Origin: Paludibacteraceae bacterium
GTDB lineage: Bacteria > Bacteroidota > Bacteroidia > Bacteroidales > Paludibacteraceae
Reading direction: 5' to 3'
Length of the DNA stretch: 45,547 bases
Assembly (NCBI GenBank): GCA_905233255.1
Contig: CAJOCN010000041.1
Span: 1 to 45,547, forward strand
Of this stretch, positions 1-8,168 are shown one piece after another (position 1 is the first letter of the stretch; each line of letters begins with the position of its first letter). Below the pieces are notes generated by a model, which was not told where the DNA came from, did no database searches, and saw nothing but the letters and a program-made list of their open reading frames with translations. Made by a program: the position numbers and the translations under genes.

Positions 1-129
1 GTTGCGTTTTTGCTTTTTAGTCTTCTTCGTCAGAATGTGACTTTTGTAAGCGTGCTTACGCTTGATTTTACCGGTTCCGGTAAGCGTGAAACGCTTTTTT
101 GCACCGGAGTTCGTTTTTACCTTTGGCAT
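1..129 (-). CDS. rpmI: 50S ribosomal protein L35, 5' part (runs off the window)
   Basis: The first 43 codons read [14 protein letters not shown] and continue in the Lys/Arg-rich style of L35, a small 23S rRNA-binding protein of the large subunit that is usually about 65 residues. The 3' end lies beyond position 1. It follows infC on the same strand with a 239-bp spacer that holds an 11-bp tandem repeat. The usual order is infC-rpmI-rplT, so rplT is expected just outside the window (known order, not seen here). The ATG at 129-127 is the only plausible start. Confidence 0.93.
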   Translation of the reverse strand, partial: MPKVKTNSGAKKRFTLTGTGKIKRKHAYKSHILTKKTKKQKRN

Positions 130-300
130 TTTGTTAAAATATTTGATTGTTAATAATTCATCCGTCAGGCAGCCATGCGCACACGGCGCAAAAGTAAAGG
201 TAAGCCTACGGACGTTTCTATTTTACAGCATCTTACAGGTGATTTCTTAAAATCACGGGATATATACATAGTATATATAGGGTGTTGTAGGATACGATAT

Positions 301-344
301 TAGTCCGACTTTAGTCCGACTTTAGTCCGATATTAGTCCTATAT
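301..344. repeat. Four tandem 11-bp repeats between infC and rpmI
   Basis: Four consecutive 11-bp units, TAGTCCGACTT twice, then TAGTCCGATAT and TAGTCCTATAT, lie 25 bp past the infC stop. The TCCGA core recurs in the 11-bp array at 19198-19263. The rest of the 130-368 spacer shows no clear hairpin terminator or further gene. Confidence 0.85.
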
Positions 345-368
345 TCCCCTTGATTACTCTTTAGGGGA

Positions 369-917
369 TCACTTCTGGCTCTTGGGGCTGACGAACATGA
401 TCATTCTCTTGCCCTCGAGGCTCGGGATGTTATCCGCCTTGCCGTATTCCTCCAGATCGGCTGCGAAGCGCGCGAGGAGAAGTTCTCCCTGCTCCTTGAA
501 GACGATGGATCGTCCGCGGAAGAAGACATAGGCCTTCACTTTGTTGCCCTCTTTGAGGAACTCCTGCGCATGTTTGAGCTTGAAGTTGTAGTCATGGTCG
601 TCGGTTTGGGGGCCGAACCGTATCTCCTTGACTTCCTGCTTTTTCTGGTTCGCTTTCGCTTCCTTTTGCTTTTTCTTCTGGGCGTAGAGGAATTTCTGAT
701 AATCTACGACTCGGCAAACAGGAGGATTAGCCGTTGCAGCAATCTCGACGAGGTCGAGGTTCTGCTCATCGGCAATACGCATTGCCTGCTGGAAGGTGTA
801 GATACCGGGTTCGACATTGTCGCCAATCAGGCGCACTTGCGCCACACCTTTGATCCTATCGTTAATACGATTCGGATCTTCTTTGATAACACGACCACCG
901 CGTGGTCTGGGAGTAAT
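369..917 (-). CDS. infC: Translation initiation factor IF-3 with a non-ATG start
   Basis: IF-3 binds the 30S subunit and checks start-codon/initiator-tRNA pairing. The protein shows the family pattern throughout: [51 protein letters not shown] and the C-terminal [12 protein letters not shown] at 845 would cut off the N-terminal segment [20 protein letters not shown], which is normal in Bacteroidetes IF-3. The frame stays open to a TAA near 942 and contains no ATG. I place the start at ATT (917-915), by analogy with the AUU start used for IF-3 autoregulation elsewhere; ATA at 926 is an alternative. The upstream gene is a divergent lipoprotein rather than thrS, the common partner. Confidence is high for identity and moderate for the start. 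Confidence 0.9.
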   Translation of the reverse strand: MTPRPRGGRVIKEDPNRINDRIKGVAQVRLIGDNVEPGIYTFQQAMRIADEQNLDLVEIAATANPPVCRVVDYQKFLYAQKKKQKEAKANQKKQEVKEIRFGPQTDDHDYNFKLKHAQEFLKEGNKVKAYVFFRGRSIVFKEQGELLLARFAADLEEYGKADNIPSLEGKRMIMFVSPKSQK

Positions 918-991
918 AGTTGCTATTGTTTCAACTGTTAATGGTTAATAAAATAATACTTCTCGCGCGGGCACAATATACCCTACCATCG

Positions 992-1034
992 AAAAAGCGC
1001 ACAAAATTACAACAAATTTCTGACATACACAAGA
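992..1034 (-). promoter_or_regulatory. infC promoter (Bacteroidetes -33/-7 type)
   Basis: On the minus strand a TAATTTTG -7 box (plus positions 1002-1009) lies about 20 bp after a CTTG -33 element (1030-1033). The stretch 992-1012 is a perfect 21-bp inverted copy of 1090-1110, which is the divergent promoter. Confidence 0.7.
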
Positions 1035-1068
1035 AAATTGCATTTTTTTTCACTTTTTTCCTTATTTA

Positions 1069-1110
1069 TTTGCGCGCGTGAAATATTTTTTGTAATTTTG
1101 TGCGCTTTTT
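1069..1110 (+). promoter_or_regulatory. Promoter of the OB-fold lipoprotein gene
   Basis: TTTG at 1069-1072, exactly 20 bp, then TAATTTTG at 1093-1100. The -7 box and early transcribed region (1090-1110) are the perfect inverse of 992-1012, so the two divergent transcripts start with the same bases. Confidence 0.75.
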
Positions 1111-1168
1111 TGATAAATATCGAAATAAAAGCCGTAACCAAGAATCTAATAAATAAAAACAGACGAAT

Positions 1169-2134
1169 ATGAAGAAGAGTGTTTTAATGTTGATCGCCAC
1201 GATTGCGATGGTAATGGTAAGTTGCAAGGAGAATCCGTACATGCCGAGTCCCGGCTCTACGGCTCAGGTGCCTGATTCGATGCCCGTGACGGTAGATCCC
1301 GATCCGACTCCCGATCCCGAGGGCGTAACCATTCCTGAAGGAACGATCAATGTATATGAGGCCCGTAAGATCTGCCAAGGCCTGAGCAACCAGCAGGTGA
1401 CGAGCGAGAAATATTATGTCAAAGGATGGGTATGCAGTTTTGACTCGAAGCACGCCAGTGGTATTACCAATTACGGCAACGGTACTTTCTATATGGCGGC
1501 GACGAACGACGGCAAGTCGGACAAGCACACGTTTGAGGCATACCAGGTATATGGCAAGAACAATCAGAAACTGACGAGTATCGACGAGATTGCGATAGGT
1601 GATTTCGTAATCGTCTATGGTCCGCTGACCAATTATAACAACACCTACGAGACGGCAGGCCGCGGCGCAGCGTACATCTATTATTGCAGCAACCCGAATT
1701 TCGGTAAGGGTTCAACCGTTGATCCGACCAAGATCACTCCTGATCCGGAGGGCGCAGACGTACCGGAAGGCACGCTGACCGTATATGAGGCACGCGAGAT
1801 CTGCGCAGGTTTGGCAAGCGGTGCGACCACTACGGAAGAGTACTACGTCAAGGGCTGGGTACACAAGTTGGACAGCAAGCACGCAAGCGGTGTAAGCCAA
1901 TACGGTAATGGTACTTTCTACATCTCCGCTACCAACGACGGTACCACCGACAAGACCGATTTCGAGGCTTATCAGGTATATGGCAAGGACAAAGCCCGCC
2001 TGACGAGTGCAGACCAGGTAGAGATAGGCGATTTCGTGGTACTCAAAGGCAAACTGACCAACTACAACGGAACATATGAGACCGTAGGTAGAGGCGCAGC
2101 GTACATCTACTATTCCACCAACCCCAAATGGTAA
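1169..2134 (+). CDS. Lipoprotein with two tandem OB-fold-like domains
   Basis: A 321-residue protein with a lipoprotein signal peptide (MKKSVLMLIATIAMVMVSC, Cys19) and a Pro/Asp-rich linker. Two highly similar repeats follow, about residues 50-180 and 195-321. Each runs VYEAR.IC.GL, YYVKGWV, GNGTFY..ATNDG, FEAYQVYG, IGDFV and LTNY..TYET.GRGAAYIYY. This order resembles the OB-fold nucleic-acid-binding-like domains of Bacteroidetes lipoproteins and secreted nucleases (family inference). The repeats are nearly identical, so the duplication looks recent. No catalytic residues are evident. The endonuclease I at 6210 may be a functional relative, but no direct link is visible. Ligand unknown. Confidence 0.8.
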   Translation: MKKSVLMLIATIAMVMVSCKENPYMPSPGSTAQVPDSMPVTVDPDPTPDPEGVTIPEGTINVYEARKICQGLSNQQVTSEKYYVKGWVCSFDSKHASGITNYGNGTFYMAATNDGKSDKHTFEAYQVYGKNNQKLTSIDEIAIGDFVIVYGPLTNYNNTYETAGRGAAYIYYCSNPNFGKGSTVDPTKITPDPEGADVPEGTLTVYEAREICAGLASGATTTEEYYVKGWVHKLDSKHASGVSQYGNGTFYISATNDGTTDKTDFEAYQVYGKDKARLTSADQVEIGDFVVLKGKLTNYNGTYETVGRGAAYIYYSTNPKW

Positions 2135-2171
2135 TTTGAGAACAATAAAATCAATAGTTTAATATACAAAA

Positions 2172-4172
2172 ATGGCAAGTTTACAAAAAATTAGAAATCA
2201 TGGCGCATTGTTGATCACGATTGTGGGTCTCGCCATGTTGGCATTTATCCTCGGAGACTTTTTGAACTCCGGTAGTAGTTTCTTCAACCGCAGCCGCGAG
2301 AACGTGGGCGTAGTAGAGGGTCAGAAGATTCATTACACGGAGTACGAGGCAGCAAAAGATCAATTGACAGAAGTGTACAAGATTGAGTCCGGCCGTTCGG
2401 ATTTCGACGAAGACATGCATGCTCAGATCCGTAACCAGGTATGGAACATGTTCGTAATGGACTACACCCTCCGCGCTCAGGCAAAGAAGATCGGTATGAA
2501 CGTGACGGCAGACGAGTTGACGGAGTTGTGCGTAGGTGAGAACGTTCACCAGATTCTGCGCAGCCGCCGTGCGTTCATGGACGAGAACGGTCAATACAAC
2601 CGCGAGAGCGTGAAGAACCTGATCGCCGCCATCAACGAGGGCAGCGAGGATGCAGAGCAGAACGCTAACCTGCAGCAGGCCAAGACCTATTGGCTGTACT
2701 GGGAGAAAGCCGTACGTATCAGCTACATGCAGGAGAAATACACCGCCCTGCTCCAACACCTGCTCAAGGCTAACTCGCTGGACGCAGAGTACGCTTTCAA
2801 CGGCCGTCAGAACGGTTTCAGCGCAGAGTACGCCATGAAGCCTTACTACAGCGTAGCGGACAGCCTGGTCAAAGTGAGCGAGGGTGATATCAAGAAACTC
2901 TACAACCAGCACAAGGAGCAATACAAACAGACTCCGAACCGCGCCATCAAGTACGTGGCATTCGACATTGTACCGAGCGAGGATGATTTCAAGGCAGCTC
3001 AGGAGCTGATGACCCGTCTGCAGGAGGAGTTCAAGACCGCAGAGGATGTAAGCCTCGTGGTGAACACCAACTCGGATGTGATGTACGACGGTCGTGATTA
3101 TTCCATAGAGACCGTTCCGGCACAGTTCAAGGACTTTGCGTTCGCCAAGGGTGCTAAAGCCGGCGACTGCACGGAGATCCTCTTTGAGAACAACACCTAC
3201 GCCATGGCACGTATCATGCAGGCCGGTTACTCAATGCCGGACTCCGTAGAGCTGAAAGCTATCGTGGAAGGCGGCGAGGATCAGGAGTTAGGTTGGTTCA
3301 AGGCAGCTGATCTGCCGAAGAACATCGCCGAGAAAGCGTTGGTAGGCAAACGCGGTGAGAAATTCACCGTAGCTGTAGGCATGGGCGAGCAGACCTATGA
3401 AATCATGGAGATCGGCAAACCGACGCCGAAAGTGAAACTGGCTATTCTGGCACGCGAGGTAACTCCGTCGAGCAAGACTTATTCCGTGATTTACAACAAC
3501 GCAAAGCAGTTCATCGTCAATAATAACAACGCCGAGGCACTGGAGAAAGCCGCTCAGGAGGCAGGCATGGCTGTTATCCCGCAGTACAACCTGACGGAAA
3601 CGACCGACAAAGTAGGTCAGCTGAAGAGCAGCCGTCCTATCGTTCGCTGGGCGTTCGAGGCGAAAGAAGGCGATGTAAGTGACGTCTTCGAGTGCGGCCA
3701 GCAGTTCATCGTGGCTGCTCTGACCGAGGTGAACGACGGTGAGTACCGTCCGTTGGACGCAGTACGTGCCGAGCTCACTTATGAGGCAACCAATAACGCC
3801 AAGGCAGAGTACATCAAGAAAGAGCTGAAGGGCGCAGAGAGCTTGGAGGCAGCTGCTAAGATCATGGGTCAGCCGGTACAGAGCGTAGAGCGCGTATCGC
3901 TGAGTGACAGCCGTTTCGGCAACGCAGGAATGGAGCCGGCAGTGATCGGAGCCGCTGTAGCACAGGGTGCTAACGCACTGAGCCAGCCTATCCAGGGCAA
4001 CATGGGTGTGTTCGTGGTTAAGACCGGCGCAGCCAACAACTTGGACGGCGTATTCAATGCCGATACCGAGAAAGCCCAGCTGGCAAGCCGCTATGCATAC
4101 CTGCCGTACCAGGCAATGCAACTGCTGGAAGACAAGGCTGAAATCAAAGACAACCGCGCTAATTTCCAATAA
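2172..4172 (+). CDS. PpiD/SurA-like membrane-anchored periplasmic chaperone with a reduced PPIase domain
   Basis: The start MASLQKIRNHGALL is followed by one transmembrane segment (about 12-31, ALLITIVGLAMLAFILGDFL), then a SurA-N/PpiD-like helical domain. Such proteins help outer-membrane proteins fold in the periplasm. The stretch where a parvulin PPIase domain should sit (about 355-415) is unusually short. MPDSVELKAI is followed after only a few residues by QELGWF, the GWF-type motif, so the usual ~100-residue domain is cut to about 60. Isomerase activity is therefore doubtful and a chaperone-only role more likely (inference). It is 37 bp after the lipoprotein gene. Total length 666 is slightly short for Bacteroidetes homologues. 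Confidence 0.8.
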   Translation: MASLQKIRNHGALLITIVGLAMLAFILGDFLNSGSSFFNRSRENVGVVEGQKIHYTEYEAAKDQLTEVYKIESGRSDFDEDMHAQIRNQVWNMFVMDYTLRAQAKKIGMNVTADELTELCVGENVHQILRSRRAFMDENGQYNRESVKNLIAAINEGSEDAEQNANLQQAKTYWLYWEKAVRISYMQEKYTALLQHLLKANSLDAEYAFNGRQNGFSAEYAMKPYYSVADSLVKVSEGDIKKLYNQHKEQYKQTPNRAIKYVAFDIVPSEDDFKAAQELMTRLQEEFKTAEDVSLVVNTNSDVMYDGRDYSIETVPAQFKDFAFAKGAKAGDCTEILFENNTYAMARIMQAGYSMPDSVELKAIVEGGEDQELGWFKAADLPKNIAEKALVGKRGEKFTVAVGMGEQTYEIMEIGKPTPKVKLAILAREVTPSSKTYSVIYNNAKQFIVNNNNAEALEKAAQEAGMAVIPQYNLTETTDKVGQLKSSRPIVRWAFEAKEGDVSDVFECGQQFIVAALTEVNDGEYRPLDAVRAELTYEATNNAKAEYIKKELKGAESLEAAAKIMGQPVQSVERVSLSDSRFGNAGMEPAVIGAAVAQGANALSQPIQGNMGVFVVKTGAANNLDGVFNADTEKAQLASRYAYLPYQAMQLLEDKAEIKDNRANFQ

Positions 4173-4220
4173 CGCGCGCGTGCGTATTAATAATAAGGAA
4201 TAATACAATTGAAAGGTGAA

Positions 4221-5450
4221 ATGAAAATATCACCGTGGTTATGGGTACCCTCGCTCTATTTGGCCGAGGGTATTCCATACTTTTTAGTGACCAGCATCAG
4301 CGTTACGCTCTTTGCCCAACTGGGTGTGCCCAACAGTGAGATGGCGCTATTCACGTCTCTGATTGCTTTCCCGTGGGTATTCAAGCCTCTCTGGAGTCCG
4401 TTTGTAGATGTACTTCGGACGAAACGATGGTGGGTACTGACGATGCAGGCGCTGATGGCAGTTGCCACAGGTCTGTTGGCTTGGCTGGCACCCCAAGGAC
4501 ACTTCACCACGGCACTGATTCTTTTCACTATTACCGCGTTCTGCTCTGCCACCCACGATATAGCCGCCGACGGCTATTACATGTTGGCGCTGAGCGAGCA
4601 TGACCAGGCGGCATACGTAGGTCTCCGCTCCACCTTCTACCGGATAGCCAACATCTTCTGCCAATCGGTACTGCTGATGTTAGTCGGATGGTTGCAGAAA
4701 CGGACGGATGTATCGACCTCCTGGACCTACGCCTTATTGCTATGCAGCGGTATCTTGGCTGTTATCGCCGTTTGGCATGTATGGCAGATGCCGAGCGTGG
4801 AGGCGAAAGGTGAAAGGCAGAAGGCGAAAGGTATTCTGCGCGAGGTGGGCATGGTATGGGCGGATTTCTTCCGCAAACCGGGTATCGTGTTAGCCCTCTG
4901 TTTCATGCTGATCTACCGGTTACCGGAAGCGTTGCTGCTCAAGTTATGCAATCCTTTCTTCCTGGCGGCACGCGAGCAAGGCGGTCTGGGTATCACTGTA
5001 GATACGATCGGTGAGGTCACGGGCATAGGCGTTATTCTGATGCTCCTGGGAGGTATTGGCGGAGGCATTTGGGCGAGCCGGACGGGTCTCAAGAAAGCCA
5101 TCATTCCAATGGCATTGTGCCTCACCCTACCCTGCATTGTTTATGTCTATTTCGCACAATTCCAGCCCACTGCGTTCTGGATTCTGGCGCTGTGCGTAGG
5201 CTTTGAACAGATGGGTTACGGACTGGGCTACACGGCGTGCATGCTGTATATGATCCATGTAGCGGACGGGGCGCATAAGACTGCGCATTTCTCGATCTGC
5301 ACGGCGTTTATGTTCCTGGGCTTAATGTTACCGGGCATGATAGCCGGTTACATACAAGAGGCTGTCGGCTATTTGGGCTTCTTCTGGATTGTGATGGTTT
5401 GTTGCGTGCCGTCGATTATTGTCACTTATTTGGTGTATAGAAAATTATGA
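4221..5450 (+). CDS. MFS transporter, AmpG (muropeptide permease)-like
   Basis: About 12 hydrophobic segments starting WLWVPSLYLAEGIPYFLV, with the AmpG-like pattern FPWVFKPLWSPFVD and THDIAADGYYM. AmpG-type proteins import anhydro-muropeptides across the inner membrane; the substrate here is inferred. I chose ATG at 4221 over TTG at 4209, which lies in a GAAAGGTGAAA stretch. Residues about 194-204 (EAKGERQKAKG), in the central cytoplasmic loop, are encoded by a degenerate 7-bp tandem repeat at 4801-4832. The stop overlaps the pssA start as ATGA. Confidence 0.8.
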   Translation: MKISPWLWVPSLYLAEGIPYFLVTSISVTLFAQLGVPNSEMALFTSLIAFPWVFKPLWSPFVDVLRTKRWWVLTMQALMAVATGLLAWLAPQGHFTTALILFTITAFCSATHDIAADGYYMLALSEHDQAAYVGLRSTFYRIANIFCQSVLLMLVGWLQKRTDVSTSWTYALLLCSGILAVIAVWHVWQMPSVEAKGERQKAKGILREVGMVWADFFRKPGIVLALCFMLIYRLPEALLLKLCNPFFLAAREQGGLGITVDTIGEVTGIGVILMLLGGIGGGIWASRTGLKKAIIPMALCLTLPCIVYVYFAQFQPTAFWILALCVGFEQMGYGLGYTACMLYMIHVADGAHKTAHFSICTAFMFLGLMLPGMIAGYIQEAVGYLGFFWIVMVCCVPSIIVTYLVYRKL

Positions 5451-6151
5451 GAAAACGGATTATACCAGACGCGATTACTTGCTGCAACCTGCTTTGCGGC
5501 AGTATAGCAGTATTCTTGGCCACCCAAGGTGCATTTACATGGGCATTTGTATTCATTTTGGGCGGTGCTTTCTTTGATTTCTTCGACGGGCTGAGCGCCC
5601 GTCTGTTGAAGGCTCCGAGTCCTATCGGTGTGCAGTTGGATTCGCTGGCAGACGATATAACTTTCGGGTTGGCTCCGTCCATGATGCTTTTCTGCTATCT
5701 GCGTCCGGTATTGGGATGGTGGGCAGGTCTCGCCTTACTGATGGCAGCCTTCTCGGCGCTGCGACTGGCCAAATTCAATGTGGATGAGCGCCAGCACGAG
5801 TCGTTTATCGGTCTGGCAACTCCTGCCAATGCCATTTTCTGGGGCGGTATATGCTCTCTGCCCATCTCAATAATTGCGTACGATTGGATGGGCTGGTGTC
5901 TGGTTGGGCTGTCAATCATCAGTTGCTACCTGCTGAACGCAGAAATACCGTTCTTTAGTTTCAAGAGCTGGGCAAAAAACAAAACCACAGTAACCTGTTT
6001 CCTTATCGGCTGCCTGATTCTGATCGTTTTCTGCGCAGTCAGAGCGATTGCTACGCATCATTTCGAGTTTGCACTCTTTAGCGGAACGGGTTGCGTACTG
6101 TGGTACGTAACGCTGAATATCCTGCTGTATTTTGTTCCGAAGAAGAAATAG
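5447..6151 (+). CDS. pssA: CDP-diacylglycerol-serine O-phosphatidyltransferase
   Basis: Makes phosphatidylserine, the precursor of phosphatidylethanolamine, from CDP-diacylglycerol and serine at the inner membrane. The CDP-alcohol phosphatidyltransferase signature D..DG..AR........G...D...D appears at about residues 44-70 (FDFFDGLSARLL, then GVQLDSLADD). The 234-residue protein has several transmembrane helices, and the start MRKRIIPDAITCCNLLCGS matches bacterial PssA. It overlaps the MFS gene by 4 bp, which implies translational coupling. The stop is followed at once by an 11-bp tandem repeat upstream of the nuclease gene. Confidence 0.9.
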   Translation: MRKRIIPDAITCCNLLCGSIAVFLATQGAFTWAFVFILGGAFFDFFDGLSARLLKAPSPIGVQLDSLADDITFGLAPSMMLFCYLRPVLGWWAGLALLMAAFSALRLAKFNVDERQHESFIGLATPANAIFWGGICSLPISIIAYDWMGWCLVGLSIISCYLLNAEIPFFSFKSWAKNKTTVTCFLIGCLILIVFCAVRAIATHHFEFALFSGTGCVLWYVTLNILLYFVPKKK

Positions 6152-6156
6152 TGTAC

Positions 6157-6189
6157 AGCACTTTACAAGCACTTAATAAGCACTTAATA
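6157..6189. repeat. Three 11-bp tandem repeats upstream of the endonuclease gene
   Basis: AGCACTT recurs at 6157, 6168 and 6179, giving an exact 11-bp period, in the 58-bp gap between pssA and the endonuclease gene. The period matches the arrays at 301 and 19198; the core sequence differs. Confidence 0.75.
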
Positions 6190-6209
6190 CCGATAAACTC
6201 CGGAAAACC

Positions 6210-8036
6210 ATGAAGAAGACATTTTCTATATTAACTGCGCTGCTTCTCACTGCAGGGGTCATGGCAGAGAAATATACCATTATTTTTAACAGCAGTACTT
6301 CTGACGCAACGAACACTGCACAAGAGTTAAATAGTTTCGTTTTGAGTGCGACCAATAACTGCATCGCACAATTAAACCGTTCCGCCAAAATCAACCGAGC
6401 CAAAGAAGGCTTTGGCATCAAAGGCGGTACGGGCAACGAAAAAGGAGAAGTCAATTTCGGTTTGGATGACACATACTACATTACCACAATGACCGTTTAT
6501 GCAGCGCCGTTCGTGACCAAAAACGGAGCCGGAACAGCCGACAACAAGAAAATTCTTGTATGTGGTCAGGATGTGGTATGGGATTCCAATTATTTCACGG
6601 AAATTCACCCCTATCCTCTTACCATCAACAGTTCATTAGACAGTATTACCATCCTTTCCAGCGTGAAGAGTTCCAACCGCTGGTATGTGCAGAAGATAGA
6701 GTTTGAAGCGGAAAACCCGCACCCCACATGGGGAATCGTGGAGATGCAATACCCTAAGATGGATTTCGGCGGTGTAAAATGGGTGAGTGCAGATGAGCCA
6801 ATGGAAGATGTACTGAACCTCAACCTCACCGGCAAGAATGTAATCGGGAATATTACACTTTCGCTTCAGAAAGGCAGTCAATTCACCCTGACGGAGAGCA
6901 CTCTGCCGGCAGAAGGAGGTGAAGTGGGCATCTACTATAGTATCACGATGAGCGAAGTAACCAACGCCTTTCCGATTGAAGATGTGCTGATTACCAAAGC
7001 CACCGGCTCTGACGGCATTGAACGGACACGCGAGTTGCCTATTGTGCTAACCATAGTACCCCCCGGATCCGGTGCAAGCGCATTCACGCTGGACACCACG
7101 GGTACAGTCTATGGTCCGATGCCGCGCAATTACTACCAATACGCACAAGGGACAGCCGACTCAACTCTCAAGAATCATTTGGGCAGTATCATTTGCCGCG
7201 GAGTGCGCTACCGCTACGGCAGCGGCAGCAAGAAGACTTGGGATGCATTCTTTTACACCGACCGCGATACCAACACGAATCAGGTATTGGATATGTATTC
7301 CAACAACGTACGGTACTTCGATCCGGAACACCCGACGGCGAGCGTTTCCGGCTTTGACATAGAGCACATGCTCCCGAAGAGCTGGTGGGGCGGTGATGTC
7401 AATCCGGCATACTGCGATTTGTACCACCTCGTACCGGGCGACTATTCCGCCAACCGCAGCAAGTCGAACCACGCTCCGGGTATCCCGTCAGACAGCACGT
7501 TCAACAACGGTTCGTTCGTCACCGGAAGCGGTGCATCGTACGGTCTGACGAGGGTATTCTGTCCTGCAGACGAATACAAAGGTGATTTCGCACGGGCATA
7601 TTTCTATATCGCTACCTGTTACGGCGATTCGCTGGAATGGCTCTCTTCCGGCGAACCGGGAGTGGCGATGACCAACGAGGGGTGGCAGGAGTTTCAACCC
7701 TGGTTGCGCGATCTGTTGGTATCCTGGCATAGACTCGACCCGGTGAGTGAGAAAGAGAAAGCACGAGCTATAGAGGTCAACAAGATCCAAGGAAACCGCA
7801 ACCCGTTCATCGACTATCCGGAGTTGGCGGAATATATTTGGGGCAACAAACAAGGCCAAAATGTGGATTTCAGGACTCTCACACAGAGTTATGGAGACGC
7901 CTACGATGACACACCGACAGCCATCATAGCTCCCGAGGGTAAAAATGCAGTTGCGCGGAAGGAAATTCGTGACGGCAGAATTGTGATCATACGAAATTCG
8001 TCAATTTATAGCACTTTGGGGCAAAAGATACAATAG
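6210..8036 (+). CDS. Secreted endonuclease I family nuclease
   Basis: A signal peptide (MKKTFSILTALLLTAGVMA) and an N-terminal beta-rich half precede an endonuclease I domain from about residue 300 to 545. The active-site region reads GFDIEHMLPKSWWGG (about 380-394), then DLYHLVPGDYSANRSKSNH, as in EndoI-type non-specific DNA/RNA nucleases with a metal-bound His/Asn centre. The C-terminus RKEIRDGRIVIIRN..IYSTLGQKIQ matches the tails of the proteins ending at 15902 and 32796, so it is probably a secretion or anchoring signal rather than part of the enzyme (inference). A role in extracellular nucleic-acid scavenging is likely. Confidence 0.85.
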   Translation: MKKTFSILTALLLTAGVMAEKYTIIFNSSTSDATNTAQELNSFVLSATNNCIAQLNRSAKINRAKEGFGIKGGTGNEKGEVNFGLDDTYYITTMTVYAAPFVTKNGAGTADNKKILVCGQDVVWDSNYFTEIHPYPLTINSSLDSITILSSVKSSNRWYVQKIEFEAENPHPTWGIVEMQYPKMDFGGVKWVSADEPMEDVLNLNLTGKNVIGNITLSLQKGSQFTLTESTLPAEGGEVGIYYSITMSEVTNAFPIEDVLITKATGSDGIERTRELPIVLTIVPPGSGASAFTLDTTGTVYGPMPRNYYQYAQGTADSTLKNHLGSIICRGVRYRYGSGSKKTWDAFFYTDRDTNTNQVLDMYSNNVRYFDPEHPTASVSGFDIEHMLPKSWWGGDVNPAYCDLYHLVPGDYSANRSKSNHAPGIPSDSTFNNGSFVTGSGASYGLTRVFCPADEYKGDFARAYFYIATCYGDSLEWLSSGEPGVAMTNEGWQEFQPWLRDLLVSWHRLDPVSEKEKARAIEVNKIQGNRNPFIDYPELAEYIWGNKQGQNVDFRTLTQSYGDAYDDTPTAIIAPEGKNAVARKEIRDGRIVIIRNSSIYSTLGQKIQ

Positions 8037-8072
8037 GTGTGTCAATTTTTACACATTTTTCGCGAATAACTG

Positions 8073-8104
8073 CACGCGCGCGTAAAGAAAAAGCAGTAAC
8101 TTTG
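8073..8104 (+). promoter_or_regulatory. Promoter of the IgGFc/OmpA cluster
   Basis: A TAACTTTG -7 box at 8097-8104 is followed by CACCCG. No clear TTTG is visible 20 bp upstream, so the -33 element is weak. It precedes the intended ATG at 8146 by about 40 bp. Confidence 0.55.
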
Positions 8105-8168
8105 CACCCGAAATTGAACGAAAACCATTTAACACATCCAATCATATGAAAAAACAACTTTTTACCTG

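Noticed and set aside
1169..2134. Lipoprotein as a misassembled duplication
   Set aside because: The two halves are similar but differ at many codons and are joined by a Pro/Asp-rich linker also seen once before the first half, so a true domain duplication is more likely.
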